This document shows positions 9,780 to 18,357 of a DNA stretch of 64,000 nt, piece by piece. The notes beneath the pieces were generated by a model, which saw only the letters and a program-made list of their open reading frames with translations, ran no database searches and was not told the origin of the DNA. The stretch's first letter is position 1, and every line of letters starts with the position of its first letter. The translations under genes and the position numbers were made by a program. This stretch comes from Methanosarcina sp. DH2 (lineage in GTDB: Archaea > Halobacteriota > Methanosarcinia > Methanosarcinales > Methanosarcinaceae): NCBI RefSeq assembly GCF_020804225.1, contig NZ_WJBI01000016.1:86175-150174 (forward strand). Reading direction: 5' to 3'.

Positions 9780-10967
9780 TTACGTTGTATATTCGGCATT
9801 GATCCTGACATAATCATAAGTCAGGTCGCAGCCCCAGGCAGTTGCCGATTCTTCTCCCATTCCAAGGTCAAGGGCAATGATGATTTCTTCATTTGCCATT
9901 ATCCTCTTCAGGAGTGAAAGATCAGAAGCCCTGGAAATCTCCCCGGACTTCACAAGTTCAACCTCTTCTCCCCCACCTGAGAATGAGAGGGAAAGCCTTT
10001 CCTGCTCAAGCTCGGCACCCGAGTACCCTGCAGCTGCAACAACCCTGCCCCAGTTGGGATCTTTTCCGAAAATGGCAGATTTGACCAGAGGAGAGCGGAC
10101 AATAGATTTTGCAGCAAGCATAGCGTCTTCATGTGTTTTTGCGCCGACAACCTTGACTTCTATGAGTTTGGTGGCCCCTTCTCCATCCTTTGCCATTTTT
10201 TTTGCAAGATCTGTGAACACGTAAATAAGCCCTTCCTCAAACTCATCAAGGCATTCCAGACAGGGCTTGACTCCGGATTTACAGGTGGAAGTGAAAAGCA
10301 CCATATCATTCGTACTTGTGTCGCCGTCAACAACAACCATGTTAAAGGTTTTATCGACCGCTCTTCTCAGAGCCGCATCCAAGACATCTGCAGGCACATT
10401 TGCGTCTGTGTATGCAAAACAGAGCATGGTTGCCATATTTGGTTCGATCATGCCTGAACCCTTTGCAATTGCCCCTATCCTTATCCCGCACTCGAGTTCC
10501 ACAGCAGATTCTTTTAAGGCTTTATCTGTGGTCATAATTGCCTTTGCAGCTGCGCGGCTGCACTCCGGAGAACTGCCCAACCCTTGAAGGACTTCAGGGA
10601 GGTGCTCCCTTATCCAGGAGACATCAAGCCTTCTGCCAATTACTCCTGTTGAGGCAACTGCGACGGTATTAGGGTCGAGGTCAAGCTTTTCAGAAAGTGC
10701 CGCTGCCATTTCCATTGCATCCAGAAAACCATCATCACCTGTAAAGGCATTGGCATTTCCGCTGTTTGCAATTATAGCAGAAAGCCGTTGCTGGGTCTCA
10801 ATCACTCCTTTGCTCAGAGTAACAGGAGCTGCAACTACCTTATTTTTTGTAAAAACACCTGCGGCAGGGCCTTCTGCACGAATGACCGCAATTCCCATTT
10901 TTCCGGGTTTTATCCCGTTTGCAGATACGCCCTTTACTGCACATATTCCACCCTCTATTTGCTTCAT
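9780..10967 (-). CDS. argJ: Glutamate N-acetyltransferase / amino-acid acetyltransferase (ArgJ)
   Basis: Arginine biosynthesis enzyme that moves the acetyl group from N-acetylornithine to glutamate; some members also make acetylglutamate from acetyl-CoA. The 395 residues start with KGVSANGIKPGKMGIAVI. The oxyanion-hole segment VASTGVIG and the self-cleavage site KGSGMIEPNMATML are both present. The precursor is normally cut before the Thr of MATML, giving the alpha and beta chains. The gene ends the argC-CBS-argJ cluster, with only 17 bp separating it from the CBS gene. ATG at 10967 follows a ggtgag SD. Complete, with no oddities. Confidence 0.95.
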   Translation of the reverse strand: MKQIEGGICAVKGVSANGIKPGKMGIAVIRAEGPAAGVFTKNKVVAAPVTLSKGVIETQQRLSAIIANSGNANAFTGDDGFLDAMEMAAALSEKLDLDPNTVAVASTGVIGRRLDVSWIREHLPEVLQGLGSSPECSRAAAKAIMTTDKALKESAVELECGIRIGAIAKGSGMIEPNMATMLCFAYTDANVPADVLDAALRRAVDKTFNMVVVDGDTSTNDMVLFTSTCKSGVKPCLECLDEFEEGLIYVFTDLAKKMAKDGEGATKLIEVKVVGAKTHEDAMLAAKSIVRSPLVKSAIFGKDPNWGRVVAAAGYSGAELEQERLSLSFSGGGEEVELVKSGEISRASDLSLLKRIMANEEIIIALDLGMGEESATAWGCDLTYDYVRINAEYTT

Positions 10968-10984
10968 GAAAACTCACCTTTCAC

Positions 10985-11449
10985 TCAAAGCTTTGCAAGG
11001 CCTTCGATAATATCTCCGCGAGTGACAATTCCGACCACACGACTATTCTCCATTACTGGAAGCCTGTTGATCCTGTGCCTGACCATAAGTTCGGAGGCTT
11101 CTTCAACAGATGCCTCGGAAGAAATTGTGTGCACGTCCTTTGTCATCATCTCTTCAACTTTTGTAGAACCGACATCAGAAAGCATTTTTTTCGTCTCTTC
11201 CCAGCTGAGGAGTTCCCTTATTGGTACCTCTATAACTTCAAAAGGACTTGGAAGCCAGAGGTTTCCCTTTTCTGGAATTACGAGCAACTCAAGCAGGTCA
11301 GCCTCGCTTACCACCCCTACAAGCTGTCCATCCTCAAGGACAGGAGCTCCACTAATATTGTTTTCCTTAAGGACTTTTGCAGCTTCCCTGACTGTATCAT
11401 CAGGCTTGCAGAAGACAACATCAGGGTTCATGACATCTTTTACTTTCAT
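10985..11449 (-). CDS. Paired CBS-domain protein
   Basis: A 154-residue protein made almost only of two CBS domains, at about residues 1-62 (MKVKDVMNPDVVFCKPDDTV) and 92-152 (EEMMTKDVHTISSEASVEE ... MENSRVVGIVTRGDIIEGL). Such pairs bind adenine nucleotides or S-adenosylmethionine and act as energy or metabolite sensors. It lies between argC and argJ, 73 bp and 17 bp away, on the same strand, so a role in tuning arginine synthesis is a reasonable inference but is not shown. No effector domain is attached. Confidence 0.88.
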   Translation of the reverse strand: MKVKDVMNPDVVFCKPDDTVREAAKVLKENNISGAPVLEDGQLVGVVSEADLLELLVIPEKGNLWLPSPFEVIEVPIRELLSWEETKKMLSDVGSTKVEEMMTKDVHTISSEASVEEASELMVRHRINRLPVMENSRVVGIVTRGDIIEGLAKL

Positions 11450-11522
11450 AGGACTACCCCAAGATATATTCCATTCATTACTTTAATCCGTCACCGGTTA
11501 TATGTTCTCGCCTGCTCTACCT

Positions 11523-12536
11523 TTAAGGTGCAGCCGCAGGCATCCAGAGTCCGCAGGTCTCAGCCAGCCCGAACATAAGGTTCATGTTCTGGATAGCCTG
11601 CCCTGATGCACCTTTAACAAGGTTATCGATTGCTGAAAGCACGACGATCCTGTTATTTTCTTTATCCGCCTCAAAACCTATGTCACAGAAGTTAGATCCC
11701 CTGACTGCAGTGAGAGATGGGACTCCTCCCGGAAGCCGGACAAAGGGTTTGCCCCGGTAAAATTCTTCATAAATCCCCCGAACATCTTCAGTCGAAAGAG
11801 GCTCTTTTGTAAAAAGATGAGCAGTTGTAAAGATTCCTCTGATGGACGGGATCACATGGGGGGTGAAGTTGATGTTCCTGAGCTTTCCGTCCAGTCTTGT
11901 CAATTCCTGGAATATCTCAACCCTGTGCCTGTGAGCTGTAAGCTTATAAGAGATGATGTTCTCTGCGAGGTTCGGGTAATGAGACGTTTCCGTAGGTGAG
12001 ATCCCGGCTCCTGAAATCCCTGTTTTGGAATCAAAGACTGCAATATCTATTAACCCTGCTGCTGCAAGTGGTGCTGCTGCAAGGGTTGCTCCAGTAGGAA
12101 AGCAGCCCGGGTTTGCCACAAGGTCTTCCTTTGCAGCTTCAGGGTGGAGCTCTACCAGCCCGTACACTGTTTTCCTGGGGTCTTTGTGCTTCATTCCATA
12201 AATCTTTTCAAATACAGGGACATCAAGCCTGTAGTCTGCGCTGAGGTCGATCACCTTTGTACTGCCATCGAGAAGTTCAGGTACATAATTCATAGCAGTC
12301 CCGTGAGGCACTGCCACAAAAATCACATCACAGCGCTCCCTGATTTCTTCAGGCCCCGGATTTTCGTACTTTAAGTCCAGAAAACCTTCGAGGTGCCTGT
12401 GGGTACCTGTAACGGGTTTCCCTGCAAGACTCCGGGAAGTTGCCAGTTCAAGCCTAACATCGGGATGGCTTACAAGTAAGCGCAGGAGTTCTCCTCCTGT
12501 GTATCCGGAAGCTCCTATAATTCCTGCCTTGATCAT
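11523..12536 (-). CDS. argC: N-acetyl-gamma-glutamyl-phosphate reductase
   Basis: Third step of arginine biosynthesis: NADPH-dependent reduction of N-acetylglutamyl phosphate to the semialdehyde. The 337-residue protein opens with the NADP-binding GIIGASGYTGGELLRLL at about 5-21. It has the active-site cysteine in VANPGCFPTGATLA near residue 140 and the general-base histidine region HRHRVEIFQE near 215. It heads the argC-CBS-argJ cluster transcribed leftwards. Length and motifs are normal for the dimeric archaeal/bacterial enzyme. Confidence 0.95.
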   Translation of the reverse strand: MIKAGIIGASGYTGGELLRLLVSHPDVRLELATSRSLAGKPVTGTHRHLEGFLDLKYENPGPEEIRERCDVIFVAVPHGTAMNYVPELLDGSTKVIDLSADYRLDVPVFEKIYGMKHKDPRKTVYGLVELHPEAAKEDLVANPGCFPTGATLAAAPLAAAGLIDIAVFDSKTGISGAGISPTETSHYPNLAENIISYKLTAHRHRVEIFQELTRLDGKLRNINFTPHVIPSIRGIFTTAHLFTKEPLSTEDVRGIYEEFYRGKPFVRLPGGVPSLTAVRGSNFCDIGFEADKENNRIVVLSAIDNLVKGASGQAIQNMNLMFGLAETCGLWMPAAAP

Positions 12537-12599
12537 AAGTATTCACTGACAGTGTAATGTCAATACAAGATAATTAAGCTTGTTATCGAAAAAAACCAG

Positions 12600-12725
12600 A
12601 GAGAAGGCTCTAAGGGTTGTTGACCGCGCACAAGCATAAGCTTAGCAGACCATTCCAGCTCTGGACCATTTTGGCTCTGGATCGCTTTGGCTCTGAATCG
12701 TTCTATCTCTGAATAATTTCTGTTC
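12600..12725. repeat. Degenerate tandem repeat upstream of argC
   Basis: Around 12650-12722 a degenerate 17-19-base word runs several times: ccattccagctctgga, ccattttggctctgga, tcgctttggctctgaa, tcgttctatctctgaa. It lies in the space between argC and the pilin-like gene. No function is visible. Confidence 0.6.
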
Positions 12726-12728
12726 AGA

Positions 12729-13229
12729 TCATTCTTCAGGCACTATAACTATCTGTCCTTTAACCTCAAGTTCACTCTTTGCAATAAGGGCACCGCTTTC
12801 ATAATCAACTACCTTTACAGATACCTTATCTCCCTGTCCCAGTTCTATTGCAGGCAGTTCACTCTTTACACTCTCATTCAGGCTAAGAACCTTTTTTTCC
12901 CCGGCTTCGAGCGTGCCAAGTGCAGAGTCATTCAGTCTGTATGAAGCATCATTAATATCCATAATAACCGATAGTGAAGAGCTGTCAAAAAAGAGCTGAG
13001 CTCCTCCACCATGTTCGAACTCGAGCGAATTTAGATCTTCAGTAAATCGGATCTGAAGTTTTGCTGCTGATGATCCCATATGGGAGGAATCCCCATATTC
13101 CTCAAAAAAGACTGAAGAGACCAGACCTGCAAGAATAAAAACAATGAATATTGTGACTGCCGTTCCAACAACAGGAGCGATTCCGTTTTCGTCTGAGACT
13201 TTCGACATTGAAGAATTCCTGACCGTCAT
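12729..13229 (-). CDS. Archaeal type IV pilin-like protein
   Basis: A 166-residue secreted or surface protein. Residues about 12-40 read DENGIAPVVGTAVTIFIVFI, a class III (prepilin-like) signal followed by a single hydrophobic helix, as in the archaeal pilin N-terminal family. The rest is a beta-rich domain with alternating acidic and hydrophobic strands and no cysteines. A prepilin peptidase would be expected to cut near the start of the hydrophobic helix. ATG at 13229 has a good ggggg SD upstream. No other pilus genes are nearby, so it is an isolated pilin-like subunit or another type IV-filament component. Confidence 0.8.
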   Translation of the reverse strand: MTVRNSSMSKVSDENGIAPVVGTAVTIFIVFILAGLVSSVFFEEYGDSSHMGSSAAKLQIRFTEDLNSLEFEHGGGAQLFFDSSSLSVIMDINDASYRLNDSALGTLEAGEKKVLSLNESVKSELPAIELGQGDKVSVKVVDYESGALIAKSELEVKGQIVIVPEE

Positions 13230-13461
13230 ATTACCCCCGGAATAGAAAAGTCATACAATTAATATTAAGACAGTACAGTTTAAATTTTTAGATATATAAG
13301 TGTATTCCAGACATTTATGGACGGGTTTATATCAGCTTCGATCAAGCATACATCTCTGATAAAATTTCAGTATAAGGTAAACTATTTTACCTTTATCATC
13401 CTTCTTTCCTGCAAGAAAACTCTTATGAGTGATGACTTCCGGAGTAACAGGAGGAAAAAAC

Positions 13462-13884
13462 TTGAGCAAAAAAAAATTAATTTACCTTGCAGGCCCACTC
13501 TTCACGCATGCCGAACTCGAATACAACCGAAAACTGAAGGATATGCTGCTCAACAATGGCTTTTCCGTTTTTTTGCCCCAGGAAGATGCAGAAGATGTGG
13601 CACAGGAACGCGAAAGACAGAACCAGGAACGTATATTCATAAGGTGCGTGGAGGGCGTGGATGCCTCAGACCTTATTGTCGCAGTTCTTGACGGTGTGGA
13701 TGTGGACTCCGGGACAGCCTGGGAGATAGGTTATGCCTATGCAAAAGAAAAACCTGTTATAGGGCTCAGGACTGATTTCAGGGAGCTTGCAGACGGGATA
13801 GTGAACCTGATGGTGGAGATGGCCATCGTTTCTCTTGCAAGAGATGAGGAAGAACTGTTGAAAGTACTGGAAAAGTTCCGATAA
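13462..13884 (+). CDS. Nucleoside 2-deoxyribosyltransferase-like protein
   Basis: A 140-residue protein of the nucleoside 2-deoxyribosyltransferase family, which swaps or hydrolyses bases on (deoxy)nucleosides or nucleotides. Visible motifs are KLIYLAGPLF at the N-terminus, FLPQEDAED near 35, and DLIVAVLDGVDVDSGTAWEI near 75-95, whose Asp and Glu form the active site. TTG at 13462 is chosen as the start because aggagg lies seven bases upstream; an ATG at 13429 gives an unrelated N-terminal tail. Many archaeal members are 5'-nucleotide N-glycosidases in nucleotide sanitation, so the exact reaction is open. Confidence 0.85.
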   Translation: MSKKKLIYLAGPLFTHAELEYNRKLKDMLLNNGFSVFLPQEDAEDVAQERERQNQERIFIRCVEGVDASDLIVAVLDGVDVDSGTAWEIGYAYAKEKPVIGLRTDFRELADGIVNLMVEMAIVSLARDEEELLKVLEKFR

Positions 13885-14328
13885 TCTTTTTCTCTCCTGT
13901 TTATGTGTTTATAACTTAGTGTGCATCTTATTTTTCTCATTTGTCTTATTTGCCTTATTTATCTTATTTGCTTTATTTGCATTGTCTGTCTTATTTGTCA
14001 TATTTGCCCCATTTGCCTATTTGCTTCATTAATCTATTTATTTCCCTACTTATCTACCCGGTTCACCATTCAGGATAAATGCCTTTACTTTTTTCCTGAA
14101 CCACTTAGCAAAAAAAATTTGATGTAAAGCCTGTGAACTGAGTCTTAAAAATGACCTTTGTGTTTCCAAAAAACTCATAAATACTTTTTTTGTCGAATAT
14201 ATATTATCTCCCAAATGAGATAAATATCAAAAGAAATTCAACGCTAGTAGCCATAAAACATAATGATTATTAGTTTTAAAAATGTTTATATGGCAGACCG
14301 GATATATTAACTATTGGAGGTTAAGGAA
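13885..14328. other. Intergenic region with decamer-like repeats and a promoter
   Basis: From about 13925 to 14035 the sequence is a degenerate array of the 10-base word tcttatttgc (variants ccttatttat, gctttatttg, catatttgcc). Although some frames are open through it, they encode only I/L/C-rich nonsense. Downstream, 14199-14226 contains a short tatctc/gagata hairpin. TATA-like ttatat at 14285-14292 probably serves the small gene starting at 14329. Confidence 0.55.
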
Positions 14329-14496
14329 ATGACCCTTTCAATGGGATACACTTTTACGAAAGTGAAAACCTCACACGGGCCCGAAGTGTACGTGACCCAG
14401 TTCGGAAAACTGGTAAAGGTTGTACCCTGCAGCCCGCAGGTGAAAATATCCGAAGGATATGCAAGGGACTTGATCAGGCAAATCGAGTCAGATTAA
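14329..14496 (+). CDS. Small conserved-looking protein, 55 aa, unknown function
   Basis: The frame begins MTLSMGYTFTKVKTS and ends RDLIRQIESD. It is a compact, mostly beta-strand sequence (GPEVYVTQFGKLVKVVPC) with one cysteine. Support for a real gene comes from its signals: ggagg at 14316-14320 lies eight bases before ATG 14329, and a TATA-like tttatat lies about 28 bases before that SD, so the leader would be very short. A pyrimidine-rich stretch follows the stop. I do not recognise the family. Confidence 0.75.
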   Translation: MTLSMGYTFTKVKTSHGPEVYVTQFGKLVKVVPCSPQVKISEGYARDLIRQIESD

Positions 14497-14870
14497 AAGA
14501 TAAGAAATTATCCGACTTTTTCTTTTTGATTCGGACCATTTTCATTAAAATCCTTTTTTTCGGCCGAACCATTTTCGGTGTATTTTTTATTCATGATCAC
14601 TACATAGTGTACTAAGCCTTTTTTCAACAATATCCTGAACCTGAGTTCTCCAGTCTGGTACTTAGTGAACTTAACTTTCCATGTAGAGACTGTTGATCAG
14701 ATACTTATCCTCAATCGAATACTTATCCAGCAGGAGCTTCTTAATCGGAGACGAATATATAGCCCGATAATTTAACATATTGCCCAATCGATTCCATTAT
14801 CCTAGATATAAAGGATAATTTAATTTTAGATCAATAAAATAACCTTAACAAAAGAGAGGAATCGGATAAA
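14497..14870. other. Intergenic region, no gene seen
   Basis: The region holds the t-rich sequence 14516-14530 just after the small gene (likely its terminator), a twice-occurring word cgraccattttc (14533-14545 and 14563-14575), and the AT-rich promoter area of the GNAT gene near 14770-14840. Nothing else is recognised. Confidence 0.45.
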
Positions 14871-15296
14871 TTGATCAGAACTTACAGGGAAACAGATCTT
14901 GAAGAGATAGTAAGGATCTGGTATGATGCTTCCGTTATTGCTCATCCCTTTATGCCAGCCTCTTTCTGGGCTTCGCATAAATCTGTGATGAAGGAAAAGT
15001 ACCTGCCTCTTGCCGAAAACTATGTTTTTGAACAGGAAGGAAAGGTAATGGGCTTTATTTCACTTGTCGGAGAAAAGGTATGTGCCCTGTTCATAGCTCC
15101 AGAAGCGCAGGAAAGGGGGACAGGCAAAGCGCTTCTAGAGCATGCGAAAGTCCTGAAAGGAAGGCTCTCCCTTAAGGTCTATAGGGATAACAGAAGAGCT
15201 ATTATCTTTTATGAAAAAAGCGGGTTTAAAGCAGTCGGAAAAGAGATTGATGATCATACGGGCTGTGTGCAGGTTTTGATGGAGTGGGGAATCTAA
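14871..15296 (+). CDS. GNAT-family N-acetyltransferase
   Basis: A 141-residue acetyl-CoA-dependent acetyltransferase. The N-terminus IRTYRETDLEEIVRIWYDAS is the typical GNAT beta1-alpha1. The acetyl-CoA pyrophosphate loop is at about residues 82-96 (APEAQERGTGKALLEH), and the C-terminal NRRAIIFYEKSGFKAVG is the usual motif B. Start is TTG at 14871 with gagagg about 12 bases before it. The substrate is not predictable; similarity in the first 40 residues is to the small YjaB/PhnO-like group. Free-standing gene. Confidence 0.88.
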   Translation: MIRTYRETDLEEIVRIWYDASVIAHPFMPASFWASHKSVMKEKYLPLAENYVFEQEGKVMGFISLVGEKVCALFIAPEAQERGTGKALLEHAKVLKGRLSLKVYRDNRRAIIFYEKSGFKAVGKEIDDHTGCVQVLMEWGI

Positions 15297-15362
15297 TTTT
15301 GAGCCTCAAGATTCTGATGCATATTCAGTTTTAAGTGCACTTACTGAACGCAATGGGTTATC

Positions 15363-15530
15363 ACGAAAGTAAAGATAGAAGAAGAAAGAGAGACGGGAAA
15401 GAAGAAAGAGAGAAAAATAGGGAAGAAAAGAGAAGAGAGAAGAAGAGAGAGAGAAAGATGGAAAAAGATGAAAGGAAAGATGGAAAAAGATGAAAGGAAA
15501 GAAGGAAGGCAGGGAGTAAAGGAGAGAAAG
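15363..15530. repeat. Purine-only tract with duplicated unit
   Basis: About 165 bases are almost pure A and G on the plus strand (gaagaaagagagacgggaaag and similar), ending in two direct copies of gatggaaaaagatgaaagga at about 15459-15502. The tract directly precedes the SD and start of the next gene. Such a mirror-like purine run can adopt triplex or unusual DNA structure. Confidence 0.8.
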
Positions 15531-15532
15531 CA

Positions 15533-16561
15533 ATGAATCATGAAACCGGAGATAGATCCATTAAAGAGGACGAAGATTCACTTTTCCGGCACCTCATACC
15601 CGATACGCCAGAAGTGAAGAAAATAAGAAGCCTGCAGGGTAGAGAATATGAATATGCCGAGCTTATCGGAATAGTCGAATATTCGATTGCCAGGCATTTT
15701 TATGAGGTTGACAGAAAAATAAAGGACAGGGATGCAGTATCAGCATTAAAGAATATCAAAAGAAACTGTAACAAAAATGTTTCTTATTTTAAACAGGATT
15801 TTGAAAAAGAGATTGTCAAAGACCTGATAGAACTCCTTGAAGAAAAACAGGTAACTCACCATGAATTGAAACTGGCAATAGATTATGTTCTGGAGGTTAT
15901 CGATAACAGGTCCTGGATGGAAGATGAACAGGCATACATAAAATGGGTAGCCTATATTATGGACCTTTTCACAGAAGAGGAGAACGAAGAGTATGAGGAG
16001 AGCATAAAAAAGCTTGCTTCCAAGCTGGGCCTATCCGGTAAACACGCAGATCTCATGCTCATGAAAGGGGACGAGGAAGATTATTTTGAATTTATAGAAG
16101 AATATGGAGATGTAGAAGAGTATGGAGAAGAAAATGAGGGAGATGAAGGAAAAGAAAGAGATAAAAGAGGAGAATTGACTGAAGAAGGGCTGACTGAAGA
16201 AAAATTGATAGCAGAATTGGAAAGCAAGTTCCTTTTGATGGAAGATAACGAAAAATTTGATTTTCTGCTGGAAAATGGTCCGGAATTCTACGAACTTGCA
16301 GGACTTTACATATCCGAACTGGCAGAAAAAGGCGAATTTGACAGGATTCAAGAACTTTACAGCAAACTCACCGAGAAATACGACGACTTCCTCTACCTGT
16401 ATGTTTTTATGGGAGCAACCTACCTTGAGATAGACCCTGCCCTTGCAAAATCCTATTTTAAACTGGCACTAAAAGCTCTCGATAAACTTAATGACCTTTC
16501 GGACTCCACAAAAGAAAGATTGAGAGACAGCTTCCTTTCCCTGATCGAGAAAATTGACTGA
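15533..16561 (+). CDS. Acidic helical protein of unknown function
   Basis: A 342-residue, highly charged protein. Residues 1-150 look all-helical (EYEYAELIGIVEYSIARHFY). Residues about 185-225 are a low-complexity acidic linker rich in E, G and Y (EEYGDVEEYGEENEGDEG). The C-terminal 110 residues resemble TPR-like helix pairs (LYVFMGATYLEIDPALAKSY). No catalytic motif, signal or membrane segment is seen. ATG 15533 follows ggagaga. It starts immediately after a 165-base purine tract. I do not recognise the family. Confidence 0.75.
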   Translation: MNHETGDRSIKEDEDSLFRHLIPDTPEVKKIRSLQGREYEYAELIGIVEYSIARHFYEVDRKIKDRDAVSALKNIKRNCNKNVSYFKQDFEKEIVKDLIELLEEKQVTHHELKLAIDYVLEVIDNRSWMEDEQAYIKWVAYIMDLFTEEENEEYEESIKKLASKLGLSGKHADLMLMKGDEEDYFEFIEEYGDVEEYGEENEGDEGKERDKRGELTEEGLTEEKLIAELESKFLLMEDNEKFDFLLENGPEFYELAGLYISELAEKGEFDRIQELYSKLTEKYDDFLYLYVFMGATYLEIDPALAKSYFKLALKALDKLNDLSDSTKERLRDSFLSLIEKID

Positions 16562-16894
16562 ACTTCACGCCCGATAGATCCTTTATCGTCAGGAAAATTT
16601 CATTCACTGCCCGAGAAAGGATCTTTTGTCTGCACTTTGCCTGTATTTTGCCTGTAAATACAGCAGTTGCCTGAAAAATTGCCACAACTAGGTAAAGCGC
16701 TGAGCGCTGCTACGCTGACCACTGCTTAGAATCAGCAATTTCATAACAGTTCACGGATTATCTAAGCCATCATTACAGTGCTGGTAATCCATGGCAAAAA
16801 ACACAGAAGGCTAAAACAGCGCAAACCTCGGTTTTGAAGAAAAACTCTGGCAGACAGCGGATAAGCTAAGAAACAATATGGACGCAGCGGATTA
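16562..16894. other. Intergenic region, no gene seen
   Basis: Contains a short imperfect palindrome at about 16692-16722 (gcgctgagcgctgctacgc) but no supported gene. It lies just before the hsdR remnant and may contain further unrecognisable decay products of that gene. Confidence 0.4.
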
Positions 16895-18174
16895 GGGACA
16901 GGATGCAGGACCCGGCTGATCCCATGAGGCTTTTAATTGTCTGCGACATGTGGCTTACCGGTTTTGATGCACTCTGCCCTGCACACCATGTATTTCCTGA
17001 AATGGCTTCAAGGGCACAACCTCATGCAGGCAATTGCCCACGTAAACCGTGTATTCAGGGATAAGCCTGGAGGGCTTATAGTCGACTATGTGGGGTTCCT
17101 TTACGACCTCAAGTATGCTATGGCAAACTACACGCGAAGCGGAGGCCGGGGCAGTCCCGCTGACTACAAGGCCGAAGCCATTGCATTAATACTCGAAAAA
17201 TACGAAATAGTACAGGACATGTTTTATGGCTTTGATTACAGGCGTATCTTTTCATCATCCCCGAAAGAAAAACTTACAATTGTAAGAGAGGGAGCGGATT
17301 TTATCCTTTCGCAGGGCTAGACGGAAGATGAAAGAACGCAGGAAAGAAAGCGCTTCATCCAGCACGTAACCGAACTTTCCAAAGCCTTCACCCTATCAGT
17401 CTCACATCTGGATGCAGACCGGATAAGGGATAAACTTGCATATCTCCAGGCTGTAAGATCCCTTCTTGTAAAGGTGGACAGAAAGCCTACAAAATCAAAG
17501 TATGGAATGAATTCGGCAATAAAAGAGCTTGTCTCAAAATCGATTGCAAATGAAGAAAGCATCGATGTCTTTGACGCAGTTGAGATAAAAAGGCCTGATA
17601 TCTCGATCCTTTCTGAGGATTTACTCACCGAAGTTAGAGACCTCCCACAAAAAAATCTTGCATATGAAGTCCTGAGAAAACTGTTGTATGACGAAATCAA
17701 GATCAGGTCGCGCAGAAACCTTATCAAGGGAAAGTCTTTTGCTGAAATGCTTGAGCGGGCAATCAACGAATACAAAAACCGGGGCATTGATACCGTTCAG
17801 GTCATAGAAGAACTCCTCAACCTGGCAAAAAAGATAAGCGAAGCCGATAAAAGAGGTGAAGAGATTGGCCTCAGTGAAGAGGAGGTCGCATTTTACGACG
17901 CCCTCGCAGACAATGAAAGCGCTGTGGATGTTCTGGGCAACGAGACATTAAAGCTCATGGCTGCAAAACTTGTAAAAATCATCAGGCAAAATGCAGGGGT
18001 TGACTGGACCCTCCGGAAAACATCCAGGCAAAGATAAAAGTCAGTGTAAAACGACTGCTAAAAAAATACGGCTACCCTCCTGACAAACAGAAACTCGCTA
18101 CTGAAAGCATCCTTAAACAGGCTGAACTGCTCTGCAGGGATGCGGGTGTCTCAACAGCAGTTTCAGCGGCATAA
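16895..18174 (+). pseudogene. Decayed 3' end of a type I restriction enzyme R subunit (hsdR)
   Basis: The translated pieces match the helicase and C-terminal part of HsdR, the ATP-dependent translocase/nuclease subunit of type I restriction systems. Around 16909-16970 the frame reads DPADPMRLLIVCDMWLTGFD. After a frameshift near 16975-16985 it continues with QAIAHVNRVFRDKPGGLIVD, then KYEIVQDMFYGFDYRRIFSS. An in-frame TAG follows at 17318, then the helical C-terminal domain to about 18020. A second frameshift leads to a last tail ending at 18174. The nuclease and most helicase motifs are missing, and no hsdM or hsdS is present, so the gene is dead. It marks a lost restriction island. Confidence 0.85.
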
Positions 18175-18211
18175 ACTCATATATAATTTTTTGTATAAAT
18201 TTAGCTTATTC

Positions 18212-18285
18212 AGTGCAGACTTTATTCCCAATCATTCTCTTTTTTCAGGACGAATTTATTTGTTGAATTCAAGGGTTCTGCAACG
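18212..18285. repeat. Left imperfect direct repeat flanking the phosphoesterase cassette
   Basis: Bases 18212-18233 are identical to 19672-19693 (22 of 22). The similarity continues more loosely for about 50 further bases, to 'ctgcaacg' here and 'ctgcatcg' in the other copy. The two copies are 1460 bp apart and bracket the broken 2H/metallophosphoesterase gene. They sit just after the hsdR remnant. Confidence 0.75.
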
Positions 18286-18357
18286 AATGAAAAACTAGGC
18301 AGAACTCAAAACTATGTTCAACAATGTATATAACTCTTAAAGGTTTTTTATTACTAG

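Noticed and set aside
13921..14127. Open frame with many I, L and C residues
   Set aside because: It is only the translation of the decamer repeat; no SD and no family resemblance.
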